DNA from: Pinus tabuliformis | Taxonomy: Eukaryota; Streptophyta; Pinopsida; Pinales; Pinaceae | Assembly (NCBI GenBank): GCA_031772625.1 | Contig: CM062812.1 | Location: forward strand, 734,053,714-734,117,713 | Direction of reading: 5' to 3' | DNA length: 64,000 nt | Shown here: positions 1 to 12,609 of the stretch, one piece after another | Position numbering within the stretch: the first letter of the stretch is position 1 | How the letters are laid out: each line of letters starts with the position of its first letter | Program-made: the position numbers and the translations under genes | The notes under the pieces: generated by a model | What the model was told of the DNA's origin: nothing | The model's database searches: none | The model's input: only the letters and a program-made list of their open reading frames with translations

Positions 1-651
1 ATTGAACTTGGGTAGCCACTTCTCAAGATGGGTCGGTATTGGGCTCAGGGGTGGAGGCATTAAAACCGCCCCAGGATTGTTCCATGGAGACCGGGCCATC
101 ATTGAGCCACTAGTTAACGAGAGTGCAGAAGACGGTCCCTGATGCTGAGAAGATGCAGGTATTATGCTCTTTGATGATTGAAGAGGAAGTGTTGTGGAAG
201 ATGGATGAGTGATTTGGGATGAGGATGTGCGTGGTTGACTTCGTGGTGAGGGTGTTGAAATGGACGAAGTGGATGAAAGAGTCTCACGGTTAGACTCTGG
301 TGGTGCTTTCCTTGCTCTTTTCCTAGTAGGGAGAGGGATTTCACTTGGTTGAATACCAAATTTTTCACTCTTCAATCTGGTCAGAGGATGAGCAGGATTG
401 TACTGCGAAGTCACGCTACTGTTGGATTTATCAGACCTATGAGAAAAAATAGAGAATCCCTGGAGTTTACGAATCAAAGTTTGAATTTCAGGGGGTTCAA
501 TAATGAGTTGGTCTGATATATTGGAGTAGGTAGCAGCGGTGGATACTCGAGCGACTTCTAACTCCGGGTTTAACCGTAGTGGAGAAGTCGGGGGAGTTGA
601 TGAGGGTGATTTACTCTCAGAATGGCATTTAGATTTTGACTTAGTTGCCAT
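1..651 (-). CDS. Tat-type Gag, N-terminal part (element D, runs off left edge)
   Basis: Reading leftward from the ATG at 649-651, 217 codons are open to the window edge with no stop. The start is 12 bases past a PBS, which fits the first gag codon of an LTR retrotransposon. The N-terminal part is Ser/Thr/Pro-rich and basic, with a KRARK cluster around residue 115, as in the disordered N-terminus of Tat-lineage Gag. The last visible residues read LEKWLPKFN, which resembles the WLPKF segment that opens the capsid region in plant Tat Gag (family knowledge, not a search). Gag would form the cytoplasmic particle that packages element RNA. The frame is unbroken, unlike most coding regions here, so element D may be younger than its neighbours. 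Capsid and pol lie outside the window. Confidence 0.7.
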   Translation of the reverse strand, partial: MATKSKSKCHSESKSPSSTPPTSPLRLNPELEVARVSTAATYSNISDQLIIEPPEIQTLIRKLQGFSIFSHRSDKSNSSVTSQYNPAHPLTRLKSEKFGIQPSEIPLPTRKRARKAPPESNRETLSSTSSISTPSPRSQPRTSSSQITHPSSTTLPLQSSKSIIPASSQHQGPSSALSLTSGSMMARSPWNNPGAVLMPPPLSPIPTHLEKWLPKFN

Positions 652-662
652 TCATAGTTCGT

Positions 663-680
663 GCCCTCCTTCTAGCGCCA
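663..680 (-). other. Primer-binding site of element D
   Basis: The minus strand reads TGGCGCTAGAAGGAGGGC, a TGG-initiated sequence between the putative LTR on the right and the gag ATG on the left. TGGCGCTAGAAGGAGGG is a form I recognise from plant Tat-group elements. The tRNA was not identified. Confidence 0.6.
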
Positions 681-684
681 AATA

Positions 685-2765
685 TGTTGAGGGCCCCGAA
701 ATCGGGTCAACAACAAGGGGGATACCCACCCGGTCGGGAACCTAGTTGGCGACTCCTTGCCCGTTTGGTGTAGCGGGTCCGACTGGGGATGATGGGACCA
801 GCTTCCCAATCTGAAAGATGTGTGTGTGTGTATATTTTGAAGATACTAATCTAAAGGTAATTTTAAACTAATTTAATTCTAGACTCTAAACTGACTCTAT
901 GCTACTGTAATATAGCAAAAACAGCACATCTAATCTATACTAACCCGGGGTAAGATTCTTTGATTATACGATCTAAAAAGATTTCATACAACAGCTAGTA
1001 ATAAAGATCATTCAGATATCATAAGAATATAAATCAATTAAGATGAACCATTCTGCATAAGAAGTTAGGCAAAACAGTTGTGAACAGCATATCGCATAAT
1101 CAGTTATTCATATGTCAAGCACAAACAAATGATTCCACCGTACAAAAGTGCCAAATGGTAATCCAGACATTCATACATTAAGATATAAATAAATCAGTTG
1201 TATATCACTATAGGAATATGAGCAGAAATTAATCAAGAGATAAAAGTACCATTTATGACTGATTTTCACTCACAAACTTCAAGCAATAATGATTTATCTC
1301 TACTTGCTTCTAACATCTACTAAGAGTACAGAAGTGCAACATCAGTAGCAGATATTAAAATGCAAACATAAATAAATCTCGATCCATCCATTCACCAAAA
1401 ACCACCTCCGAGGGTGAAAAAGTGCATGTTCTGAGGACAAGTTTTTTGACAAATTTCCAGACCCTTCTCCAAATGCCATGAGAAGGGTTAAATACTACTA
1501 ACTAACTAATCTTAATTACACAAATTTAGGGAACGGCTTCAAATGACCGCCCTTTTACTAAAGCAAATTTATTTCTAAAAATTGAATCTAATTTCTAACC
1601 GTTTTTGTATCTGCTCCTTAGTGCTGTAAGCAATGTGAGGTTCGCCTGGAAAGAGTCGGCTGGTTGTCTTTTCCTTTTGCTCGGGCGATGAAAGTAGAAA
1701 TAACAAAAGCTGGCACCTCTTTCTGACAAACTAGAAGATATTTTTGAAAATCTTCCTCTGATTGGGTGTTTTTTGTTGTGCGTATACTTAGTATAACCCA
1801 GACTTCTTTCAAACTGATTGTGTTGTTGCTATTTCGGTTTCCGGCCGTGTGAATGACTCAATGAGTTAGGGATTTCGTTGCCTGAACAATCTTACGTATT
1901 GAAAATTGCTTCCATTCTTTGTTCCAGGCTTTTCTGAAGCATCATCCCTTTTCAACGTTTTTCTTTTTGCTTTATCCAATCTGAGCTTCAAGATCTTTTG
2001 CAAACATGCTGCTTTTGTGCGCCTTTGACTCTGAGTCTTGGATAGTCTATTTTCATCAATGTCTGTGGAGTGATACTCTGGAATCCGCGGCTCTATTGCA
2101 TGCGGTATTCATTTGCGAAGGCATCTCCTCTATGTTCTTCAAGTATTGGCGCTTTCCCCTTTTCCTTCGATGTTTCCTGCATATAGATTTATATTAGTTG
2201 CTACCTTACAGTTTACGCAAAGGAAAAGAGACATGACAAAAAGATTGACATGAAAGCTTTAAACTCTAATGAATGCATAATCACGACACTCATAATGACT
2301 TGACTCTTCGAAAACGCAACAAGATCATCTTTGGATACTCAGGCGTGCAATCATTAATTTCCCTTAAGGTGCGCGCTCGATTTTGGGTTTATAATAGTTT
2401 CATTCGTCGCAGATCGCAAATCGCAGAATCGCAATATCGCAATTTTTATTTGCTCGTTGTGTGCTGTTTAGGCAACGTTGCGATATGCGACGTCGCATAT
2501 CAGCCATCGGCGATTCCTTAGGCTTTTCTTTTTAAGGGTGCTTTCAGAATATTCGATGCGATGAATGTCGCATCACTTCATCGCAGCTCACTTGCGCGCA
2601 TAGGAAAAACGCTTCAATTTCTCTTTGCGATGCGATATAGCTTTTAGGGAGTTAAATACAAAAATCTTGATGAAAATATTTTTGAGATTTTTTGTTAAGG
2701 GTCTCCCTTTGCTTGATATTATTGCTAATACCAAGCAAAGAGGGGGGTTGTTGGTGACCACAACA
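685..2765 (-). repeat. Putative 5' LTR of Tat-type element D
   Basis: On the plus strand the block starts TGTTGAGGGCCCC beside the PBS. I place its end at CCACAACA (2765), where the array begins, giving about 2.08 kb with TG...CA ends. The other LTR is outside the window, so neither length nor target duplication can be confirmed. Near the proposed outer end, 2707-2715 (CTTTGCTTG) and 2732-2740 (CAAGCAAAG) form a perfect 9-bp stem. The inner end carries a short inverted repeat around GGGCCCCGAAATCGGG. The middle, about 840-1600, is AT-rich with nothing else recognised. Confidence 0.5.
2404..2640. promoter_or_regulatory. CG-core motif cluster in the LTR of D
   Basis: Within AT-rich sequence, ATCGCA/TGCGAT words are dense: five TCGCA copies lie within 2406-2442 and more at 2555-2635. 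A perfect 20-bp palindrome, GATATGCGACGTCGCATATC, sits at 2482-2501. GATGCGA pairs with TCGCATC about ten bases downstream near 2556-2574. Placement in the putative U3 suggests an enhancer-like protein-binding cluster; that is inference. Confidence 0.45.
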
Positions 2766-5700
2766 GACTATTAGGGAGTGCCATGGAAGCACAAGGGGGA
2801 ACTAGCTCAAAATGCATGGAAATGAACGAATAAGAGTGTGTGATAAGGAGTGTGAGTGAGTTTCATTTTTGTTAAGGATGGAGTGACAAGGTTATATGCT
2901 AGGCAGTACCAAGGCATGCTAGATTTCAGGGCATGTTAGGGAGTGATAGGAAGTTCCAAAGCATGATAAGAATGTAGGGGGTGCTAACACGTGCCACATA
3001 GTGCCAAGGGATTGTTAGATGTGCCAAGTGCTATGGCATGTCAAGATGTAAACTATGTTGCTCAGTTGTCTTATGGCCACAGTTGGACGTGAGCCTTGAC
3101 ATGGTAACTTGTAACTTGTTAAGTTGGATAAGTTGAAATTATACATGAGTAGCCTAAGATGAGTTATAGTCAGTTCTTAGGTGAACAAGGCATAGTCTAG
3201 TTGTAGTAACTATAACTTGGTCAAGTTGTTGTAGTCGAGGCAAGACTTGGTTGGGTTCCCAAGACCCAAAAAAAGTAAGGGTAGTTGTGAGGGCATTATA
3301 GCTAAGGAGTGCGAGGGAATGCCAAGGAATGAAAAGGCATGCTAACACATGTCAAGCATTGCCAATGCATGTTGAGGAATGTTAGGGAGTGTTAGGGCAT
3401 CACAAGGGAGAACTAGGTCAAAATACATGGAAATGAACAAATAAGTGTGTGTGCCAAGGAGTGTCAATGAATTCCAAGTGTCTCAAGGACAAAGTGTGTT
3501 AGGAGAAGGTCAAAATAGGAATTGTAGGAGGCAAGCCTATGGTTACAATTATAAGGGGTTGGTCAAAGTAGTTTTAGACAAAGGGAGACTTTGGGTTGGG
3601 CACAACACTGTTTTTCCAATGACTTGGTTGGGTTCCCAAATCGCAAAAATAGTAAAGCTATCTATGAGGGCATGACAATTAGGGAGTGTCAAGGTGTGCC
3701 AGGGAATGCTAGGAAGTACTAACACATGCTAGAAAATTCCAAGGCATGTTAGGCATGCTAAGACAAGCCAACTGCTAAGGCATGCCAAGATGTGCCAGGT
3801 GCCAAGGTGTGGCGTGAATGCATGCTAGGGAGTGGTAGCACCATGTGCTAAGCAAACACAAGGGAAAACTAGTTTCAAATGCACGGAAATGAAGTGGCAA
3901 CGAGTTCTAGGTCTACTAAGGGGAAAGTGGCAACGTATGCTATGCAATGCCAAGGCATGCTAGAGTCTAGGGAAGCATACCAAGATGTGCCTGCAAGAGC
4001 CAAGGTGTTCCAATACATGCTAAGGAGTGCTAGGGAAACATAAGGGAGACCAAGGTCAAAATGCATGGAGTGAATGAATAAGAGTGTGTGACAGGGAGTG
4101 TCAGCGAGCTCCAATTGTGCTGAGAGAGTGACATGGTATGCTATGTTGTGCAAAGTCATGCTGTATTGCTAGGGTGACATGAAACCAAGATGTTTTGGGT
4201 TCCAAGGTGTGTCAACATGTGCTAGGAAGTGTTAGGGAGTGCCAGGGAAACACAAGGGAGCACTAGGTCAAATTCATGTATGCAAATGAACAAATAAGAG
4301 TTTGTGATAGGAAGTGTCAGTGAGATAAAATGTGTTGAGGGAGTAATAAGGTATGATTGGCAATGCTAAGGCATGCTAGAGGCCGGGTAAACATACCAAG
4401 ATGTGCTAGGTGCTAGGGTGTGCCAATGCACGCCAGGGAGTGTTATGGAGTGTCAAGCAAACGAAAGGGATCACTAGTTTCAAATACATGGAAATTAATG
4501 AATAAGAGTGTGTCACAGGGAGTGTTAGTGAGTTCTAGGTGTGGTAAGGAGGGAGTGACAATATATGTTAGGTAGTGCCAAGGCAACATGCTAAGACATG
4601 TCAGGTGCTAGGCTGTGCCAATGCGTGCTAGCAAATTTTAGGGAGTGCCACATAAACACAAGGGATAACTAGTTCAAAGTGCATGGAAATGAATAGATAA
4701 GAGTGTGTGATAGGGAGTGTCAATGAGTTCCAAGTGTTCTAAGGAGGGACTGACAAGGTTATATGCTAGGTAGTGCCAAGGCATGCTAGAGTGCCAAGGC
4801 ATGTCAGGGAGTGCTAGGGTGTGGTAGGGAGTGATAGGGTGTGCTAGGGAGTGCAAAGTAGGCCAAGAAATGTAGGGGATGCTAACACACACCACATAGG
4901 GCTAAGATATTGTTATGCATGCCAGGTGTTATAGCATATCAAGATGTAAACGACGTTGCTTAGTTGTTTTATGGTCATAGTTGGATGTGAGCCTTGACTT
5001 GGTAACTTGTTAAGTGGGATAAGTTGAGATTGGACATGAGTAGTCTAAGATGTGTTATAGGCAGTTCTTAGGTGAAAAAGGCATAGTCTAGTTGTAGTAA
5101 CTATAACTTGTATAAGTTTTTGCAGTCGAGGCAGGACTTGGTTAGGTTCCCAAGCCTAAAAAAAGTAAGGGTAGTTGTGAGGGCATGATAGTTAAAGAGT
5201 GACAGGGCATGCCAAGGAATGGAAAGGTGTGCTAGCACATGGTAGAAAATGTCAATGGATGTTGAGGAGTGTTAGGGGTGTCAAGGGAAAACAAGGGACA
5301 ACTATGTCAAAATGCTTGGAAATGAACGAATAAGAGTGTGTGCCAAGGACTGTCAGTGAATTTCAGGTGTCCCAAGGATGCAGTGTTTTAGGAGAAGTTC
5401 AAAATATGACTTGCAGGAGGCAAGCCTATGGTTGTGACAAGGCATGGACAAAGAAATTTCAGAGAAAGGGAGACTTTAGGTTGGGCACAATTTTGTTTTT
5501 CTAATGAATTGGATAGGTTCCCAAGTCACAAAAAAGGTAAGGCTATCTATGAGGGCATGACAACTAGGGAGTGCCAAGGTGTTCTAGGGAATGTATGATT
5601 CCCAAGTCATGGAAAAATGTAATGCTCGCTGTGAGGGCATGAATGACATGGTGTGTTAGGGAATGTTAGGGCATGCTAACATGTTCTAGATAGTACAAAG

Positions 5701-7445
5701 GCATGTCAAACAAGCTAAGATGTGCTAAGTGTTAAGGCATGCGAAGATGTGCAATCATGTGACAATGCATGTTAAGGACTATCAAGGCAACAAAAGGGAG
5801 GAACAAGTTAAAATATAAGGAAAGGAACACATAATAGGGTTAATAAGTCATCAATTTACCTTTTCCATGAGGGGCATGCTAGGCACACCAACACTAAGTG
5901 CCAAGTGCCAAGTGCTAGTGCATTCTAAGTGCCAAATCTTTCTCCTTTGCTTCTCATCCACTTTCCAATAATTGATCTCAAATAAATTTAATATTAAACC
6001 ATGCCAAAGCATACCAAGTCATCTCAACGCATACCAAATGTGCTAAGACTTGCCAAGTGCCAATGCGTGCCAAGTGTCAATGTGTGTCAAGGAATGTGAT
6101 GCATGCTATGAAGTGGCAGAGCATGTCAAAGAGTGCTAGGGTGTGCTAGAGGGTGCCAATGAATGCCAAGGAGTGTTAGGGAGTACTAGGACAACACAAG
6201 GGAGCACTAGGTCAAAATGCATGGAAGTGAATGAATATGGGGGTGTGTCAGGGAGTGTTAATGAGTGCTAGTTGTCATGACAAGGAGGGAGTGACAAGGT
6301 ATGATAAGCACAGGTAAGGCATGCTAGGGGATATCAGGGCATATCAAGAAGTGCTAGAGTGTGCTAGGTAGTTCTGGGTTGTGGTAACATGTGCTAAATA
6401 GTGCCAAGGCACACTAAGACATGCCAAATGCTAAGACATGCTAAGTCAATGTGCAAGGTACAAGAGTATGGCAATATGTGTCAAGGAGTTTCAAGGCAAC
6501 AAAAGGGATTTAAAAGCTAAAATGTAAGGAAATGAACACATAAGATGGTTAATAAGTCGAGACTTTATCTTTTTCAAAAGGAGAATTCTAGGCACACTAA
6601 TAATATGTTCTAATACATGCCAAGTTCCAATGTGTGCCAAGTGCTAATGTATGCCAATGGAATATTATGCCAAGGTGTTCTAGGGCATGCTAAGGACTAC
6701 AGGGCATGCCAAGACATATTAGGGGAGTGATATGCTATGTTGGGGCATGACAACATGTGCTTGGGCGTCCTACTCATGGCAAGATGTTCTACGTACAAAG
6801 ATGTTCCAAGACATGCGAGGTGCCAAGGAATGTTTGTGTGTTCCAAAGCATGTTAAGGTGTGTCATGAGTGTTGGGGAGTGCTATGTCTCTCTCGTTAAT
6901 AGAATTGATAGAGCTTGATTATGTATTAAATAATATAGTTCCTACACACACTAGTGGAACTTTATCTAAAGAGAATTTTCTAGATTAACCAAGATAAAAT
7001 GCAAGGAAATGAACACATAAGAGGGTTAATAAGTCGGGACTTTATCTTTTCCAAAAGGGGCATGCTGGGCACACTAATAATATGTTCCACTACATTCCAA
7101 GTGCCAATGTGTGCCAAGTGCCAATGTTTGTCAATGCAATATTATGCCAAGGTGTTCCAAGGCATGCTAAGGGCATGCAAACACATGATAGGGGAGTGTT
7201 ATGCTATGCTAGGGCATGGCAACATGTGCTTGGGCATCCTACGCATGGAAAGATGTTCTAGGTACAAAGACGTTCCAAGACATGCAAGGTGCCAAGGAAT
7301 GTTAGTGTATTGTTCCAAAGCATGTTAAGGTGTTCCATGAGTGTTGAGGAGTTCTAGGTATCTCTCATTAATAGAATTGACAATGCTTGATTATGTATTA
7401 AATAATATAGTTCCTACACACACTAGCGGAACTTTATTTAAAGGA
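2766..7445. repeat. Degenerate satellite-like array of GTGCTAGG/GTGCCAAGG words
   Basis: About 4.7 kb is built from permuted short words such as GTGCTAGGGAGTG, GTGCCAAGGCATG and GCATGCTA. On the plus strand G exceeds C; line 2941-3000 has about 18 G and 9 C. A longer marker containing ATGCATGGAAATGAA and AATAAGAGTGTGTG recurs near 2812, 3425, 4060, 4260, 4680 and 5310, with variants near 6210, 6530 and 7000. A block at about 3064-3330 (CACAGTTGGACGTGAGCC) reappears at about 4964-5220, a duplication offset near 1.9 kb. The blocks at about 6510-6960 and 6985-7440 are a second duplicate pair offset by about 475 bp. Short reading frames here are shadows. I do not recognise the family. Confidence 0.75.
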
Positions 7446-7654
7446 AATTTGCTAGATAATAAACCTAATAGAGATTAATCATGTGTTGACTCATAGGAAA
7501 ACTATATTCTTATGACTTGAGGGAAATGATACACACTAATTACTCCTTAACAAACTGACTGACTATAACAACCACTATGACCTTGGACACATAATGAAAA
7601 ATACTCCACAACAATGGTCTTGAATCATCATCTTTTGACAAAAAATATAGTAAC
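7446..7654. other. Short AT-rich spacer
   Basis: Unique-looking AT-rich sequence between the array and the CACTA subterminal repeats. A CACTATGACC at about 7576 is the nearest thing to a left CACTA end, but it does not match the right terminus well enough to call. Confidence 0.4.
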
Positions 7655-8384
7655 AGGTACATAGCGTCATCAAAAACTCATTGGAATGATCAATGATGAC
7701 AAAAAAAAATTTACCATCACCAAAAGTAACCAAAAAGAGCATTGGAGAGGGTCAATAAAATATTGTCACTAGAAGTGTCACCAAAAATATAATTAGTGAT
7801 GGGCCTTTAACGACCCTCACCAAAAGTGTCACCAAAGAGAGAATTAGTGATGGGCCTTTAACGACCCTCACCAAAAGTGTCATTGAAAATGGCTTTGGTT
7901 ACAAACCTTAAAATACCATCACTATATAAACTTACAACAATGATTTTTTAAAGACCGTCACCATATGTGACATTGGTGATGGACCTTAAAGGTCTGTCAC
8001 ATGCATGAAGCATCATCAAAAACTCATTGGACTGATCAATGATGACGAACATTTATTTACCATCACCAAAATTAACCAAAAAAATCATTGGTGATAGTCA
8101 ATAAAAGATCGTTACTAGAAGTGTAACCAAAGAGAGAATTAGTGATGGGCCTTTAATGACCCTCACAAAAAGTTTCACCAAAGAGAGAATTAGTGACGGG
8201 CCTTTAACGACCCTCACCAAAAGTGTCATTGAAAATGGCTTTGGTGACAAACCTTAAAGGACCATCACTATATACACTTGCAACAACACTTTTTTAAAGA
8301 CCCTCACCATATGTGACATTGGTGACAGACCTTAAAGGTCCGTCACAAGCATGACCCTCACCAATGACCTTTTTTCTTGTAGTG
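7655..8384 (-). mobile_element. CACTA (En/Spm) transposon end with subterminal repeats
   Basis: The right boundary on the minus strand reads CACTACAAGAAAAAAGGTC (plus 8366-8384), a textbook plant CACTA terminus. Inward lie many direct and inverted copies of a subterminal motif (GTGATGGGCCTTTAA, GACCCTCACCAAAAGTGTC, GGTCCGTCAC), the kind of repeats bound by En/Spm-type TnpA. The blocks from about 7668 and 8009 are near copies offset by about 341 bp. No opposite terminus or transposase was found, so this is a truncated copy or one end of an element reorganised by the array to its left. The three bases after the end are TGG; the matching target duplication was not located. Confidence 0.75.
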
Positions 8385-11300
8385 TGGATGTGAAAATGGC
8401 TCGCAAGGAGATCTAGCTAGAGGAAACATATTATCATTGGTTGGGAGGAGAATTATTTTTCTCATAGTGATTTCCGTGGTAGGAAAAATTTGAATAACCA
8501 AATAAGGGATGCATTAGAATGAATTCCTTGTACATTATAAGTTTACGTTTTATGTTTTGTATATGCAGTGTTATGGTTTTTTTTTTAGAGTTTTAGTTAG
8601 GTTAGTTACCCAACTCATAATGGACAAGTTAGGAGTCCATCAACTAGTGAGGGTAATTGTCTTAAACTACATAAAACATGTTTAGAAAGAAGATGGAAGG
8701 CCCTACAAATAGGCCCTCCTCTATCCTCTAGGCTAGAAATATAGACACACGTATATGCACTTATTGAAAAAAGAAATTTAATGAACATATAAAAAGAAAA
8801 TTTATTACTGCTTTAATAAGTTTTGTGACAATACTAACATTTAAAATTTAATTAGAAGACACAAAGTAAAGAAACAGATCTTTAATGTAATGCTACAACA
8901 AATTGAGAAATAAACATAACATAACTGAGAGGGAACATGCATATATATAATTTATCCAAAATGTGTAGCCATAATAGGTAAAATGGGAAAGGCCATAAAA
9001 ACCCTATAGCATGGGTAATTCTTTTCAAAGGAAAAAAGATAATAGTCATGCCGAGAATATAAAATTATATAGAATAATCAGTTTATATAACCAATAACTT
9101 GTCCAATTGTTATAAAAATGGTGAGCCTAGATGTATGGTTTAAGTTCAATGTGTCTCAACAATATTTAGGGCATGAATTTATAGAATAAAATTAACCATA
9201 ATTAACATTAAATAAAATTCCTCAAGGCCTAGTCCTCGGAAATGGATCTTCTACGGCTGCAAGTTGGGATGACAACAAATATTATAAAAACATTTTCTTA
9301 GAAACAATCTGGAAAATAATTCAAGGATTAAGCTTCCAAGTCAAGGTACATCCCTAGATTGAATAACATCGAGTCAGGTCAAGGCCTTGGGGTCATAACC
9401 TTGGGACATGTAAGAAACATAAATAAATTTCAATAAGAACCTAGAATGTGCAGTTGAATCGAAAACCTTCAATAGATAACCCTAGCTAGGTTGATGTATA
9501 CCAATAAGAGAAATGTAACTTGAAATAACCAAAAATGGTTTATTAATGATATACATTATCATTGGAAGGAAACTAGAGACCAGACCAAAGAAATTATGAT
9601 AGAAAAAATAATAAATGGGTTCTTTACCTAGTTGAGGAATACCCGACTCAATATCCATCCCTATAGTAAAAAGGGGAAAATAACGCCACTGTTAAGATTG
9701 ATATAGTTTGTCTTTTCAAGGGGAGTAATGATGTAGGATTTTAAAAGAGAACGTTGGCAATAACAAGTTACCAGTTATGGGTGTGAAATATTAGTATGCC
9801 AAGCCAAGCTAAAGGGAAATCACTACTGATGTTTGATCTTTCGAAATTCTATGATCTAGTCAGGTTATCTAGATACCAAAAACCAAATAATAATCGACAC
9901 TATATCCCTCAGTACCAGCGATTCAAACAAAAACACTTATCTCTAGTCTATCATCTTCAAATTTAATTGCAAAAATAAAGGAGATAGCTTCGACCTGAGA
10001 GATGAGAGAAAATCAGTGTTGGAAACTACCACCAACTTATTGTATTGGAAATACAAAATCCAAATGAATTTGGCTAGCAACAAAGCCACATTGATGGCTA
10101 GATAGAGTGCATATCTGGTGTTGTAGGGGAGGTGAGTTTCATATATTGCTTTAGAAGCGACAAGGTTTGAATGAGGCCAATGTTATACAATAGGGATGGG
10201 TAGTTACCACATAACTAAATGGGTAGAGATAACACCATTGATTCCAACCCTAAATCATGAGGGTTGTTAATCTGTTGACATCTCGCTAATGTAAAGCCTT
10301 AGAAAAAATATACCATAATTCTCTTGCATTATAGCTAGAAATCCTCTAGATCCTTCGATAAAACCATACATACTATAATTTATAATCGCAACATAAACCC
10401 AATTTCCATTTGGTGCAATACCCTTTATGCACAACTTGTAAGTAAACATAGTTTTCATATTTGAGAATAGACATAAGTCATAACTCAATTGCTACGCCCG
10501 ATTACCATGGCATATAAACAATAAAAACATTTATCGTTATGTTCTAAGGCTACCATATGACTTAACTTAAGATTATATTCCAAGGAGGAACTAAAACTAT
10601 GGACCTATGATGATGGGAACTAGTAAGCCTTAAGATTAATTGAATACTAAATTTGTCATATCATTCATAGGAATTGATGGGTTGTAAATGTGTAGGTGGA
10701 CAAAAGAAAGGACATGATAATAATGTATTATATGATAAATGAATAAAAAAAAGAAGAATTGGTTAAGTTTGTAACTAGTGAACTCAATTATGGTCCCTAT
10801 TTGATTTCTATGATTAAAAGAATTTTTGATTGACAAATATTTACCACTATAAAAAAATTTGAATTTACATTGATAACCTTTAGAGGTATATTAAGTCAAT
10901 ATCCACTGTTAAGAATAGTATTACATGGTTTTTAAAGTGTAAACATGTTTATATCATATAATAATTTTTGTTTTTCTAATTAATAATAGTAATAATTAAA
11001 ACTTAATTATATTATAGTCAATTTTCATGTTTTTCTTTAAATTTAAGGAATGTAAAATGAAAACTGGATTACATATTTTTATGTCTATCAACATTTACCA
11101 ACTATTTAATTGTCCCATGAGGGTAATGTAATTCTATCTATGCTCAACATGTGTCCATTTAAAAAAAATGAAAAATATAAATGAAAAATACTATAATAAA
11201 TAACAAAAATGAACACATTAGATAGTTTTAATTAAAAATATTATAACTTAGTATAAGGAGATTTAGAAATATTTTACTCTTCATTCCTGATTTGATATTT

Positions 11301-11570
11301 CAAAGATATGGTAAAAATATTTTACTCACACTCTTTACCATAAATAGAATGTTTCAATGTTTTAATAATCATATGAAGTAGATTAATTTTATATTAATTT
11401 TCGAGAAATACAAAGTAATTTAAAATATAAAAAATAAACTTATATTTTATGTGTGAGGAAGATGCATAATTCTTATACATCTTGAAAATATTTGAGTGTA
11501 AAACTTATATATATTGTTTGAGTATCTATATTAACTAATTTATTTCAATACCAAATTCACTAGCTATCTA

Positions 11571-11626
<56 letters not shown>

Positions 11627-12609
11627 ATGTTTCTTATATATACAGTGATAATACAAAAAGTCTAATTAGTTTCTAATAAGAGTAATAAAACGGAAGATGT
11701 GTAATTCATTCAATTGTCAATGTAAAATTAGTATGTCATATTAAAAAATATTAATATTATTAATAATAATAAAATTCAATATGATTACAAACAAGGCCGC
11801 ATAGCCAATGTTTTGGTCACTATGTTTAATTATTGAACTTTGAAAAGTATGAACTAATTTTCACATTTGAACAAGGGTTACATTGCAACTATTCTTGCTT
11901 AGTTTATGTATAGTTAAATTGTAGTAAAAAAAATGAAGACATATATGAATGGATGAACAAAGTTCTTTTCAACAACAATACTATGAATGACCTTAGTCTT
12001 ATATAGTATGTATACATTCGAATAGATCAGTGTTAAATATAATTTAAAGGCAAGTGGACAGAATTGATCTTACCTAGAGTGCAACCATAAATCTTACTTG
12101 CCAAATTCCCTAACAATATTTCATTTATTTAGAAAACTATAAAGGGTATGTTGCTTCTTAGACAACTATGAAAAATATGTTGTGACTATTTGTAATGCTA
12201 TTAAAATAATGTGACTATTTGTAATGTGGTTAAACTAACAATTATACAACTATAAATTTTATCATGTAATAAAAGTTTGTAGTAATCCATTGCAAGAACA
12301 CAAATTAATAAGTCTTTTTTATTCAACAACCGTCAAAGTGTTTAACCAACAAACAAGCAAATGAAGTCTTATAAACATTTCAACGTGATTAATATATATA
12401 TAAATCCTAAAAATGGAAGATCAATAGCATAATACGATTTCTTCCTATCTAAATGATACATTTATAAATATAGAAAAATATATATCGTAAAAGTCTAATA
12501 TTATAATTAAAACTAAATAAAAATACATAACTAAAAAAAAAATTATTTATATAGAGAATTTAAACTTTTTAAGTAAAAAATAAACGTATCATATTTTTTA
12601 AAAATAAAC
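8385..12609. other. AT-rich stretch without recognised genes
   Basis: Scanned in both directions; I see no supported gene, RNA or element boundary. At 9715-9735 the sequence TTTCAAGGGGAGTAATGATGTAGG could be a polypurine tract beside an LTR start, but no partner LTR or pol was recognised. From about 10840 the base composition becomes strongly AT. Confidence 0.5.
11572..11622. repeat. (TA)n microsatellite
   Basis: About 25 TA dinucleotides in AT-rich sequence of no recognised class. Confidence 0.9.

Noticed and set aside
162..368. 68-codon minus-strand frame near the left edge
   Set aside because: Shadow of the gag frame, which is open through the same bases in another phase.
740..800. Plus-strand Tat-like PBS (TTGGCGACTCC ... 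ACTGGGGATG)
   Set aside because: It lies inside the putative LTR of D and is split by about 24 unrelated bases; the minus-strand PBS at 663-680 with gag behind it explains the locus better.
6999..7328. 109-codon frame in the satellite-like array
   Set aside because: Composed of the array words; no stop-free equivalent in the duplicate copy at about 6530.
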